A DNA stretch of 7,908 nucleotides from Acidobacteriota bacterium (lineage in GTDB: Bacteria; Acidobacteriota; Terriglobia; Terriglobales; Acidobacteriaceae), in NCBI GenBank assembly GCA_025353435.1, contig JANXQR010000588.1, positions 1 to 7,908 on the forward strand, in the 5' to 3' direction. The first letter of the stretch is position 1. Every line of letters starts with the position of its first letter. The position numbers and the translations under genes were made by a program. A model generated the notes under the pieces. That model was given only the letters and a program-made list of their open reading frames with translations. It ran no database searches and had not been told where the DNA came from. Below, one piece after another: positions 1-5,700 of the stretch.

Positions 1-979
1 CGAGGCTGCGGTCGAGGCCGTCAGCGTACCCGAGGGGTATCAGGGCGAGTTGCATGGCTTCGGTGGCGACAAAGGTGCCGTTGTAGCCGATTTCGGTTCC
101 GGCCGGAATGCTGCGGAGGCTGGTGATTTGGGTCTTCCAGGAGAGCACAGGCTGAAGGTTTTCGAGTGCCTGGCTGAGGGTGGAGGGTTGCTGCGTCGGC
201 GGGAAAGACGGATCGAAGCGGGGCGGGACGCCGTACAGTGCAAGGCCGAGGCGAAGCATTGGCATGAGCTCATGCTGTCCTGCCATTTTGGCGATCTCGG
301 TCGCTTCGCCTCCCAACAAGGCCGCCGAGGCTCCGACACTTAACCAAACCGGCCCGGGAACACCCGTTGGAAGCAGGGATCGAATTTGAGTGAGGGTGTC
401 ATCGAGGATTTTGAGCTGCCTCGGCGTTGTCTCGCCATTCGCCTCGTCGGAGGCGTAGAGGTGAGTCATCACGGCTTCCAATGTCAGCGCGGAACCAACG
501 TTGAAGCGTGCAAGAAGGTCGGGAAGATTTTCGGGGCTCGCACCCTGGCGGCTCATGCCGGTGTCGATTTCAAGGTGGACCGGCATGGAGCCGGCCATTC
601 TACCGGTGGTGCAAGCGTATTCCTCCAGCTCGTCGAGCTGCCAAGCATCCCACACGACGGGGGTTAGCCGATGTGCAAATACTTCCGCAGCCTGGCCGGG
701 AAAGACGCCGCCGATAATGACGATGCGGGCATCGGGGCAAACGGCGCGAGCCGCCACGCCCTCCTCAACGCTGGTCACTCCGAGCCATCGCGCGCCGGCG
801 TAAAAAGCCGCAGGAGCGCACAAGGAAAGTCCGTGTCCGTAGGCGTTTGCCTTGACGATGGCGAGACACTCAGTTGAGGGGCCGGCGAGGGAGCGGAGGA
901 GGCGGTAGTTGTCCTGAAGGGCGTGCGTGTCGATTTCTAGCCAGCAAGGGCGCGTTGGCTGGCCGGGGCGCATTGTCAT
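1..979 (-). CDS. alr: Alanine racemase (partial, C-terminus beyond window)
   Basis: This is a PLP-dependent alanine racemase that interconverts L- and D-alanine in the cytoplasm to supply peptidoglycan synthesis. Reverse-strand translation from the ATG at 979-977 is open for 326 codons to the window edge. Near the N-terminus is KANAYGHG, with K43 as the expected PLP lysine. It is followed by EIDTGMSRQG (substrate/cofactor arginine region), MTHLYASDE, LRLGLALYGV, and IGYNGTF with Y299 as the expected second catalytic base, then IPLGYADG. The family is usually 360-400 residues, so about 40-70 residues are missing at the left edge; nothing looks broken. A second in-frame ATG lies two codons downstream. 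A weak GGA about 7 bases upstream of the ATG is the only ribosome-site candidate. The gene starts 20 bp after the YkgJ-type gene on the same strand, so the two are probably co-transcribed. Confidence 0.95.
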   Translation of the reverse strand, partial: MTMRPGQPTRPCWLEIDTHALQDNYRLLRSLAGPSTECLAIVKANAYGHGLSLCAPAAFYAGARWLGVTSVEEGVAARAVCPDARIVIIGGVFPGQAAEVFAHRLTPVVWDAWQLDELEEYACTTGRMAGSMPVHLEIDTGMSRQGASPENLPDLLARFNVGSALTLEAVMTHLYASDEANGETTPRQLKILDDTLTQIRSLLPTGVPGPVWLSVGASAALLGGEATEIAKMAGQHELMPMLRLGLALYGVPPRFDPSFPPTQQPSTLSQALENLQPVLSWKTQITSLRSIPAGTEIGYNGTFVATEAMQLALIPLGYADGLDRSL

Positions 980-999
980 GGGTAGGTCCAAGGGCCAGT

Positions 1000-1614
1000 T
1001 TATCGTGCTGACGACGGGTGGGCGCTGAGGAGGGCGTAGGCCACGACGGTGTCGGGTTGGGGTGGAAGGTCGGCGAGGAGCTGGTCCTCGAGATCGTGTG
1101 GGACGGGCATCTCGCATGCGGCGATTTCCGCTTCGCTTGCTCCGTGGAAGCACAGCTCGCAGCAGCCTATAGCGTCACCCTCTCCCATGCGCACGGGAGG
1201 GCCGAAGGAGCGGCAGGTCATGGGACGCCAGGCGTAGACATCGCAGCGGCCGGCAGCAGGGTCGAGGGCAGGGCAGGGGGCGTCGTTGGCGAAGTCTTCA
1301 AAGGCTTGCTGTTCGGCTTCGGATGTGCCGAGAAGGCCGGTTGTGGGGTCGCCGGGGAAGGCTGAGCCGTACTCGGCGATCCAGGCGCTGGCTCGGTCTT
1401 CAAGGGTTGCGGCGAGGGTTGGATTTGTCGAGTGCAGAGTACCAATGCCGGTGCGGAGGCGTTCAACGTCGAGGGCGTTGATGGCGAAAGCTCCATGGCA
1501 GCAGGGGGTACAGCCTTCGCGGCAGACGAGCCAGGGACCGGCGCGACGGGCGACTTCGGCGAGTGCGGCGTCCATGATCTGGATCAGTTGATCGTCGCCG
1601 GCGGGAAGGGGCAT
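1000..1614 (-). CDS. YkgJ-family cysteine-cluster (Zn/Fe-chelating) protein
   Basis: This 204-residue protein carries the cysteine pattern of the YkgJ / CxxCxxCC family (PF03692), presumed to bind zinc or an iron-sulfur cluster; no reaction is established. The N-terminal cluster is CREGCTPCCHG (C31, C35, C38, C39). The second half has C114, C124 (GRCDVYAWRPMTC), C134, and a terminal CCELC group (C151, C152, C155). The RPMTCRSFGPP stretch is characteristic of the family. There is no signal peptide or membrane segment, so it is probably cytoplasmic. The ATG at 1614 starts just before the conserved region and has no clear Shine-Dalgarno sequence. The gene precedes alr by 20 bp on the same strand, suggesting one transcript. 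A functional link to D-alanine metabolism is not evident. Family assignment is firm; the biochemical role is unknown. Confidence 0.88.
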   Translation of the reverse strand: MPLPAGDDQLIQIMDAALAEVARRAGPWLVCREGCTPCCHGAFAINALDVERLRTGIGTLHSTNPTLAATLEDRASAWIAEYGSAFPGDPTTGLLGTSEAEQQAFEDFANDAPCPALDPAAGRCDVYAWRPMTCRSFGPPVRMGEGDAIGCCELCFHGASEAEIAACEMPVPHDLEDQLLADLPPQPDTVVAYALLSAHPSSAR

Positions 1615-1780
1615 GTTGCCAGACTACGCGTGATGAGGGGGATGGCGTGGGGGTGAAGTTTATCGAATACCCGTCGTGGTCTCCCCCTGACGAGCCACCC
1701 CAGCGACGAAGACTAGTTGTTTGGGACCCCGGAAGTTAGGACGCGGCACCCCCGCCGTTTTTTGAACACCAGTGGGGGTT

Positions 1781-2215
1781 CTACGAGATCTGATGGAGGA
1801 ATTCCGACCCGCTGGGCACCGCTTCCGTAACCAGGTTTCGGTCAAAGGTGGCCAGATGCCCATGGTGCGCCGTGGCCAGCGCCAGGAGATAGGTATCCGT
1901 TACTTGCGAGGACTCCAGGAGGCGGTCCGGTTGGACACGTCGCGAGTCAAACAACGTCACATCATCGGCCCAGAATTCGTGTCCGGGCAGCGCCAAAAAG
2001 CCGATCATCAACGCCGCCACGGCTGCGGGAGTTCCCGGGGAATTCGGATACCGAGAATGTCCGACAATCCGGAGCACGCCATTTTCTGTCAGCGGGCAAG
2101 TGGCCCAAGCTTTATTCCCGGTTTTTGCAAACCATTCATGCGCGCGGTCATGCTGAATGTGTGCAGGGTCAATCAGCGCAATCATCACATTCACATCTAG
2201 AAGATATCGAGTCAC
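1781..2215 (-). CDS. vapC: VapC-type PIN-domain toxin ribonuclease
   Basis: This is the toxin of a type II toxin-antitoxin pair, a 144-residue single PIN domain of normal VapC length. PIN toxins are Mg2+-dependent RNases that cleave tRNA, rRNA or mRNA when freed from their antitoxin. The expected acidic residues are all present: D7 in LLDVNVMIAL, E44 in PLTENGVLRIV, D107 in VTDTYLLALA, and D125 in LATFDRNL. The active site therefore looks intact. The start is GTG at 2215-2213, which overlaps the antitoxin TGA by four bases (GTGA). This is typical translational coupling and keeps toxin synthesis dependent on antitoxin translation. The gene ends with TAG at 1781-1783 and I see no clear intrinsic terminator after it. 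The RNA target cannot be read from the sequence. Confidence 0.93.
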   Translation of the reverse strand: MTRYLLDVNVMIALIDPAHIQHDRAHEWFAKTGNKAWATCPLTENGVLRIVGHSRYPNSPGTPAAVAALMIGFLALPGHEFWADDVTLFDSRRVQPDRLLESSQVTDTYLLALATAHHGHLATFDRNLVTEAVPSGSEFLHQIS

Positions 2216-2442
2216 ATCAGCTCCTCACGCAACTGATGCACCAACTCCGATGTCACTCGTTGGGCATCGGCATTTACCGGGAGCAGCGGCACACCGTTGC
2301 GGAGCGTACTGACGGGCTCGGAGGGACACAGCGCACGTCGAGCCAAGGTGGAAATCACTTCTCCCACGCTCTTTCGTTCGGTGGCAGCCAGTTCCCTCGC
2401 GGCTGCAAGAACATCATCATCGATTGCCAGGGTCGTCCGCAT
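2212..2442 (-). CDS. vapB: VapB-type ribbon-helix-helix antitoxin
   Basis: This small protein (76 residues from the chosen start) neutralises the adjacent PIN toxin and is expected to repress its own operon. Its N-terminus, MRTTLAIDDDVLAAARELA, matches the ribbon-helix-helix (CopG/VapB) fold: one short DNA-contacting strand followed by helices (ERKSVGEVISTLARRAL). The C-terminal part would be the flexible segment that wraps the toxin. Other in-frame ATGs lie at 2478 and 2451. I chose ATG 2442 because AGGAG at 2457-2453 sits 10 bases upstream of it but only one base upstream of 2451, and because the domain begins exactly there. The stop codon overlaps the toxin GTG by four bases. The control region upstream holds several TCAGG/CCTGA elements that could be its operator. 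Confidence 0.9.
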   Translation of the reverse strand: MRTTLAIDDDVLAAARELAATERKSVGEVISTLARRALCPSEPVSTLRNGVPLLPVNADAQRVTSELVHQLREELM

Positions 2443-2452
2443 CTGGGTCATT

Positions 2453-2457
2453 CTCCT
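2453..2457 (-). promoter_or_regulatory. Shine-Dalgarno AGGAG deciding the vapB start
   Basis: AGGAG on the minus strand lies 10 bases before ATG 2442. It is too close to ATG 2451 (1 base) and downstream of ATG 2478, so it favours the 2442 start, which also begins exactly at the ribbon-helix-helix strand. Confidence 0.6.
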
Positions 2458-2480
2458 CTGAGTAACATCACGCATCAATC

Positions 2481-2486
2481 ATCATA
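2481..2486 (-). promoter_or_regulatory. Candidate -10 box of the vapBC promoter
   Basis: TATGAT on the minus strand matches five of six bases of the TATAAT consensus. It lies about 38 bases upstream of the chosen vapB start, giving a leader of roughly 30 bases. The -35 is weak: AAAACA with an 18-bp spacer. One arm of the 9-bp inverted repeat (2492-2500) would fall between the -10 and -35 boxes, a usual place for a repressor operator. Confidence 0.4.
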
Positions 2487-2491
2487 CATCA

Positions 2492-2569
2492 CAATCAGGC
2501 CGAATGTTTTCTGTGGTTGATTTGTCAGGGCTGAGGGCCTGACCTACCATGCGAGTGAGAGCCTGATTG
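2492..2569. repeat. Nested inverted repeats between vapB and the AraC gene (candidate operator)
   Basis: The core TCAGG occurs at 2495-2499 and 2525-2529, and its complement CCTGA at 2538-2542 and 2562-2566. The outer pair extends to a perfect 9-bp inverted repeat, CAATCAGGC (2492-2500) and GCCTGATTG (2561-2569). The inner pair extends to a 6-bp repeat, GTCAGG (2524-2529) and CCTGAC (2538-2543). The two pairs are nearly concentric. They cover the candidate vapBC promoter and reach the ribosome site of the divergent AraC gene. VapB-VapC complexes commonly bind inverted repeats in their own promoter, so this is a plausible operator. It could equally belong to the AraC-type regulator. Confidence 0.5.
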
Positions 2570-2577
2570 GAGTAAAG

Positions 2578-3408
2578 GTGATCTACCTGGAGCAAACGCC
2601 CGCGCCGCCGCTGAACCGCTTTGTGCGGTCGCTTTGGTATGCGCAGGCGCCGCAGCCGGGGCACAAGCGGGAGCGGGTGCTGCCGACGGGCCGGGTGCAG
2701 GTGATTCTGAACCTGGCGCGCGACTTTCTGCACGACTGCCCCGAGGGCGGTCCCGCGTTGCGGATGGCTCCGTCGCTGGTGGTGGGGGCGCGGTCCGTGT
2801 TTGAAGTGGTGGACACGTCGGACATGGCGGACCTGATCGGCATGGTGTTCGAGCCGGGGGCGTTTCCGGTATTTGCCGGGGATGCGGCGGACTTGTTCAG
2901 CAACCGCAGCGTGGATCTCGAAGGCATCTGGGGCTCAGAGGCGCGATTACTGCGCGACAACTTGCGGGAGATTACGACTCCGCCGGGAAAGCTGGATTGT
3001 CTTGAGAAATATCTCTCAAACCGGCTCAACGTGATGTTTGCCAAGAGAGCGGTTCGCCTGCACGGCGCGGTGGAGTTTGCGTTGACTCGCTTCAGTCGAG
3101 CGCCCGGGTTGGCGACGATGGCCGATGTTGCGAGGTCCACCGGCTGGAGCGAACGGAGATTCTCGCAAGTCTTCCGCGAGCAGGTGGGGCTTTCGCCCAA
3201 AGTGTGGTGCCGGGTGCAGCGGTTTCAGCTGGCGGTGCAGCGGCTGCATGCGGGGGCTGACGTGCGGTGGGCGGAGCTGGCGGTGGATTGCGGGTTCTAA
3301 GATCAGGCGCATTTTGCGAATGAGTTTCGTGCATTTTCGGGGATCGATCCGACGACGTATTCGGCGGCGCGCGGAACGCCCTGGGCGAATCATGTGCGCG
3401 TGGATTAG
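2578..3408 (+). pseudogene. AraC-family regulator interrupted by an in-frame TAA
   Basis: This is an AraC-type transcriptional regulator. The GTG start at 2578 follows GGAG at 2569-2572 with good spacing. Residues 1-150 resemble the N-terminal domain common in VOC-linked AraC regulators (DUF6597-like: NRFVRSLWYAQAP, RVLPTGRVQVILNL). The first helix-turn-helix is at about 181-219 (MADVARSTGWSERRFSQVF, GLSPKVW). The second begins at about 229 (WAELAVDCGF) and is cut by TAA at 3298-3300. After it the same frame continues with DQAHFANEFRAFSGIDPTTY and on to TAG at 3406-3408. AraC proteins normally read CGFYDQAHF here, so the TAA replaces a tyrosine codon (TAC/TAT), a single third-base change. Without the stop the protein would be 276 residues, a normal length. 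The 240-residue product would lack most of its second DNA-reading unit and is probably inactive. A sequencing error or stop-codon readthrough is possible. Confidence 0.88.
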
Positions 3409-3437
3409 GACGACCCGGTGAGGTCGGGTTTGTGTTT

Positions 3438-3466
3438 CCCCGGTCCCCAATTGCGAGGGACCGGGG
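3438..3466. repeat. Perfect 10-bp inverted repeat (stem-loop), 9-base loop
   Basis: CCCCGGTCCC (3438-3447) and GGGACCGGGG (3457-3466) are exact reverse complements around a 9-base loop. The stem is very GC-rich and begins 30 bases after the last stop of the AraC reading frame. No T-run follows on either strand, so it is not a classical intrinsic terminator. It could still slow or end transcription, stabilise an mRNA 3' end, or be a copy of a dispersed palindromic element. Confidence 0.6.
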
Positions 3467-3514
3467 GCACCCTCTGTCGTGGTGAATTTGATACGGAACC
3501 GCAGGTATAAAAAC

Positions 3515-3528
3515 AATCGCTCGCGATT
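3515..3528. repeat. Small palindrome AATCGC-TC-GCGATT
   Basis: This is a 6-bp perfect inverted repeat with a 2-base centre. It is placed directly after a TATAAA box at 3506-3511 and flanked by A-rich sequence (a run of seven A at 3530-3536). It could be a regulator half-site pair for the downstream VOC gene. It could also be a weak hairpin followed by a T-run on the minus strand, although no minus-strand gene ends here. Confidence 0.3.
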
Positions 3529-3702
3529 CAAAAAAATCAAAGACTCTCGGGACAGGTTGTGGGGCGCCCAAGTTTGTGCCGGCACCCGACGACACCCAGA
3601 ACTGACTTCCGATTTTTCCAAGACGCGCAGAGCGGCGGCTGTCATTCTCGTGGGTGTAGGGATCGAGTTCGGTGTTGTGATCGAGCCCAATAGAGCATTT
3701 CC

Positions 3703-3710
3703 GGAGGAGG
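3703..3710 (+). promoter_or_regulatory. Strong Shine-Dalgarno fixing the VOC start
   Basis: GGAGGAGG lies 5 bases before ATG 3716. It selects this start over the longer open frame beginning near 3479, whose extra N-terminal residues do not resemble the family. Confidence 0.7.
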
Positions 3711-3715
3711 CAGAT

Positions 3716-4141
3716 ATGACTACCGCTACCTGTTCCACCATCATGCCCACGCTTCGTTACCGCAATGCCCTGGCCGCCATTGACTGGCTTTGCAGCGTGC
3801 TGGGTTTTGCGCCGCACGCTGTGTATCCCGGTCCCGACAACACGGTTGGCCATGCTGAGCTGACACTGAACGGCGGCATGATCATGCTGGGATCGCACAA
3901 GGACGATGCGTATGGAAAGGGATTCAAGTCGCCCGGCGAACTGGGCGGATTTGAGACGCGAAGCGTGTACGTGGTTGTGGAAGACGCCGATGCGGCTTAT
4001 CGGCGGGCGCAGGATGCCGGCGCCGAGGTGGTCAAGCAGCTTCAGGACACAGCTTATGGGAGCCGTGAGTTCACGATCAAGGATCCCGAGGGCCATAGCT
4101 GGAGCGTGGGGACGTACGATCCATGGAACGCGGAGGGATAA
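3716..4141 (+). CDS. VOC-family (glyoxalase/bleomycin-resistance-like, PhnB-type) protein
   Basis: This 141-residue protein of the vicinal oxygen chelate superfamily has the length of a single two-repeat VOC unit. The first repeat shows PTLRYRNALAAIDWLCSVLGF (residues 11-31) and then GHAELTLNGGMIMLGS (45-60). The second shows TRSVYVVVEDADAAYRRAQDAGAEVV and ends with the highly conserved EFTIKDPEGHSWSVGTYDPW (118-137). H46 and the acidic residue in FTIKDPEGH are typical family positions, but whether a metal is bound cannot be told. The start at ATG 3716 is supported by a strong GGAGGAGG at 3703-3710, although the frame is open further upstream to about 3479. Members of this subgroup often sit beside AraC regulators like the broken one upstream, so this may be its former target. 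The substrate is unknown; annotations such as PhnB or bleomycin resistance are by similarity only. Confidence 0.9.
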   Translation: MTTATCSTIMPTLRYRNALAAIDWLCSVLGFAPHAVYPGPDNTVGHAELTLNGGMIMLGSHKDDAYGKGFKSPGELGGFETRSVYVVVEDADAAYRRAQDAGAEVVKQLQDTAYGSREFTIKDPEGHSWSVGTYDPWNAEG

Positions 4142-4156
4142 GTGGAATCGCAGGGT

Positions 4157-4203
4157 GCGGGCGAGGACGCCCGCGCGACAGCCGGTCTGGAGACCAGCGC
4201 TAC
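4157..4203. repeat. GC-rich double-hairpin intergenic repeat
   Basis: GCGGGCG (4157-4163) and CGCCCGC (4168-4174) form a perfect 7-bp stem with an AGGA loop. A second palindrome, GGTCT-GG-AGACC (4184-4195), follows at once and the unit ends near GCGCTAC. It lies between the converging ends of the VOC gene and the D-lactate dehydrogenase-type gene. The layout resembles dispersed palindromic repeats that I associate with Acidobacteriota intergenic regions, often translated by mistake in annotations; that link is from memory and unchecked. There is no T-run on either side, but it may still act as a two-way transcription barrier or mRNA 3' stabiliser. Confidence 0.55.
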
Positions 4204-4242
4204 GGTGATTGGGACGGCTGGGTGGCACAGGGGGTAAATCTA

Positions 4243-5652
4243 CTACGGGTCGATCATTTTTCCGGGATTCATGCGGTTGTCGGGGTCGAGGGCGCGCTTG
4301 ATGAGGCGCATGACTTCGAGCGCTTCGCCGTGTTCGGCCTTGAGGTACTTTTTCTTGCCCAGGCCGACGCCGTGCTCGCCGGAGCAGGTGCCGCCCAGGT
4401 CGATGGCATGTTCAACGAGGCGTCCGGCGAAGGCTTCGGCCTCGGCGGCCTGCAGGGGCGTGAAGAGACAGAGCACGTGGAAGTTTCCGTCGCCGACGTG
4501 GCCGACGATGGTGGCCTGAAAGCTGGCGTTGTCGAGGTCGGCGCGGGTGGCGGTGATGCACTCGGCGAGACACGAGATGGGCACGCAGACATCGGTGGTG
4601 AGTGCACCGGCGCCGGGCTGCAGGGCGCGCGAGGCGTAGTAGGCGTCGTGGCGAGCTTTCCATAGGCGCTCGCGGCCGGCGGGGGTGGTCTCCCAGGCGA
4701 AGCCGAGGCCGCCGTGTTCGAGGGCGAACTGCTCGGCCAAGTGCGCGGTTTCTGCCACGCTGGTTTCGCTCATGCCGTGAAATTCGAAGAGGAGCGTGGG
4801 CTTAACGGGCAGATCGAGATGCGAGTAGCGGTTGATGGCGTCGACTAGGCGGTCGTCCATGAACTCGATGCGGGCGAGAGGGAGGCCGATCTGGATGCAC
4901 TCGCTGACGGTTTGGACGGCTCCGGCGATGGTGGAGAAGGCGCAGAGGGCGACGCCGGTGGCCTCAGGCAGCGGGTGCAGGCGGAGCGTGATTTCAGTGA
5001 TGATGCCGAGAGTGCCTTCCGCACCGACGAAGAGGCGGGTGAGGTCGTAACCGGCGCTGGATTTGCGCGCGCGTGAGCCGGTGTGAATGATGCGGCCATC
5101 GGCGAGAACGACGGTGAGGCCGAGGACGTTTTCGCGCATGGTGCCGTAACGGACGGCGGTGGTTCCGGAGGCGCGGGTGGAGGCCATGCCGCCCAGGGTG
5201 GCGTCTGCGCCGGGATCGATGAAGAAGGTGACGCCGCGGGACTCAAGCGTGGTGGCGAGCTGGGTGCGGGTGACGCCGGCCTCAACGGTAGCATCCATGT
5301 CGTCGACGCTGACGCGGAGAATGCGGTTCATGCGGGTCATGTTGATGGAGATGCCGCCGCGGGTGGCGTGGACGTGGCCTTCGAGCGAAGTGCCGGCGCC
5401 GAAGGGGACGATGGGGAGGCCGAACTGGGCGCTGATGGCGGCGATGCGGCTGACTTCGTCAGTGGTCTCGGGGAAGCAGACGAGGTCAGGAAGGCCGGGG
5501 GCTTGGGTGCTTTCGCCGTGGCTGTGGTGCTCGCGAATGGCGAGGGCGGTAATGACGCGCTTGCCGAGGAGGGACTGGAGCTGGGTGAGCGCGGAATCGA
5601 GAGCGGAGGCAGCGTTTCCGGTGAACGATGGTGCGTTGGCGGGCTCGCTCAT
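4243..5652 (-). CDS. FAD-linked oxidase, D-lactate dehydrogenase type (LDHD/GlcD family)
   Basis: This 469-residue flavoenzyme probably oxidises D-lactate (or a related 2-hydroxy acid such as glycolate) to the 2-oxo acid and passes electrons to the respiratory chain. The FAD_binding_4 domain spans about residues 55-230. It contains PFGAGTSLEGH (83-93), DPGADATLGG (146-155), TRASGTTAVRYGTMRENVLGL, and GAEGTLGIITE (210-220). The FAD-oxidase C-terminal domain follows with WKARHDAYYA (331-340), GHVGDGNFH (384-392, metal/substrate histidines H385 and H392), GEHGVGLGKKKYL (425-437) and RMNPGK (460-465). WKARHDAYYA favours the D-lactate over the glycolate branch. No signal peptide is visible. The length is normal and there is no damage. 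The ATG at 5652 has no Shine-Dalgarno sequence; a TATCAT box at 5668-5663 would place the transcript start almost at the ATG. The divergent YncE-like gene starts 48 bp away. Confidence 0.9.
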   Translation of the reverse strand: MSEPANAPSFTGNAASALDSALTQLQSLLGKRVITALAIREHHSHGESTQAPGLPDLVCFPETTDEVSRIAAISAQFGLPIVPFGAGTSLEGHVHATRGGISINMTRMNRILRVSVDDMDATVEAGVTRTQLATTLESRGVTFFIDPGADATLGGMASTRASGTTAVRYGTMRENVLGLTVVLADGRIIHTGSRARKSSAGYDLTRLFVGAEGTLGIITEITLRLHPLPEATGVALCAFSTIAGAVQTVSECIQIGLPLARIEFMDDRLVDAINRYSHLDLPVKPTLLFEFHGMSETSVAETAHLAEQFALEHGGLGFAWETTPAGRERLWKARHDAYYASRALQPGAGALTTDVCVPISCLAECITATRADLDNASFQATIVGHVGDGNFHVLCLFTPLQAAEAEAFAGRLVEHAIDLGGTCSGEHGVGLGKKKYLKAEHGEALEVMRLIKRALDPDNRMNPGKMIDP

Positions 5653-5662
5653 GAATGACGGA

Positions 5663-5668
5663 ATGATA
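5663..5668 (-). promoter_or_regulatory. Candidate -10 box of the divergent FAD-oxidase gene
   Basis: TATCAT on the minus strand matches five of six consensus bases and is the reverse complement of the proposed plus-strand -35 box. It lies 10 bases upstream of ATG 5652, so a transcript from it would be leaderless or nearly so. No good -35 box is visible on this strand. Confidence 0.3.
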
Positions 5669-5691
5669 GCGCGACTGTACTGCCGTATAGT
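5663..5691 (+). promoter_or_regulatory. Candidate promoter of the YncE-like gene, very short or no leader
   Basis: ATGATA (5663-5668, four of six matches to TTGACA) and TATAGT (5686-5691, five of six matches to TATAAT) are separated by exactly 17 bp. Transcription would begin about 7 bases after the -10, near 5698, which leaves almost no leader before ATG 5701. A start at the second ATG (5713) would have a leader of about 15 bases but still no Shine-Dalgarno sequence. Confidence 0.45.
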
Positions 5692-5700
5692 GATTCGTGC

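Larger units (their letters stand above)
3409..3715. other. 307-bp intergenic region before the VOC gene
   Basis: I found no credible coding sequence here: reading the VOC frame upstream from 3716 gives residues unlike any VOC N-terminus. The region holds a perfect 10-bp inverted repeat (3438-3466), an AT-rich TATAAA box (3506-3511) and a small palindrome just after it (3515-3528). No well-spaced -35 partner for TATAAA is visible; TTGATA at 3488-3493 is only 12 bp away. The transcript of the VOC gene may start in this region. Confidence 0.5.

Noticed and set aside
50..877. Several plus-strand open frames of 68-100 codons at the left end
   Set aside because: They are shadows of the minus-strand alanine racemase, whose frame is continuous and carries every expected motif.
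1650..1765. Possible shared repeat between this gap and 3466-3495 (both contain GTCGTGGT and a GTGAA...TAC-like stretch)
   Set aside because: The matching pieces are short, in different order and interrupted, so I cannot support a common element by eye.
1745..1780. ACCCCC ... GGGGGT inverted repeat after vapC as a terminator
   Set aside because: Only 6 bp of stem with a loop of about 20 bases and no T-run after it on the minus strand.
3488..3511. TTGATA/TATAAA as a promoter for the VOC gene
   Set aside because: The spacer is only 12 bp, too short for a standard sigma-70 promoter.
3092..4228. Long minus-strand open frame (378 codons) antisense to the AraC and VOC genes
   Set aside because: Its translation is rich in Arg, Pro and Ser with no recognisable domain, and it crosses an intergenic region and a palindromic repeat. 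The plus-strand AraC and VOC readings match known families.
5083..5658. Plus-strand open frame of 191 codons opposite the FAD-oxidase gene
   Set aside because: It is a Gly/Ala-rich shadow of a high-GC gene. The minus-strand reading has all flavoenzyme motifs.
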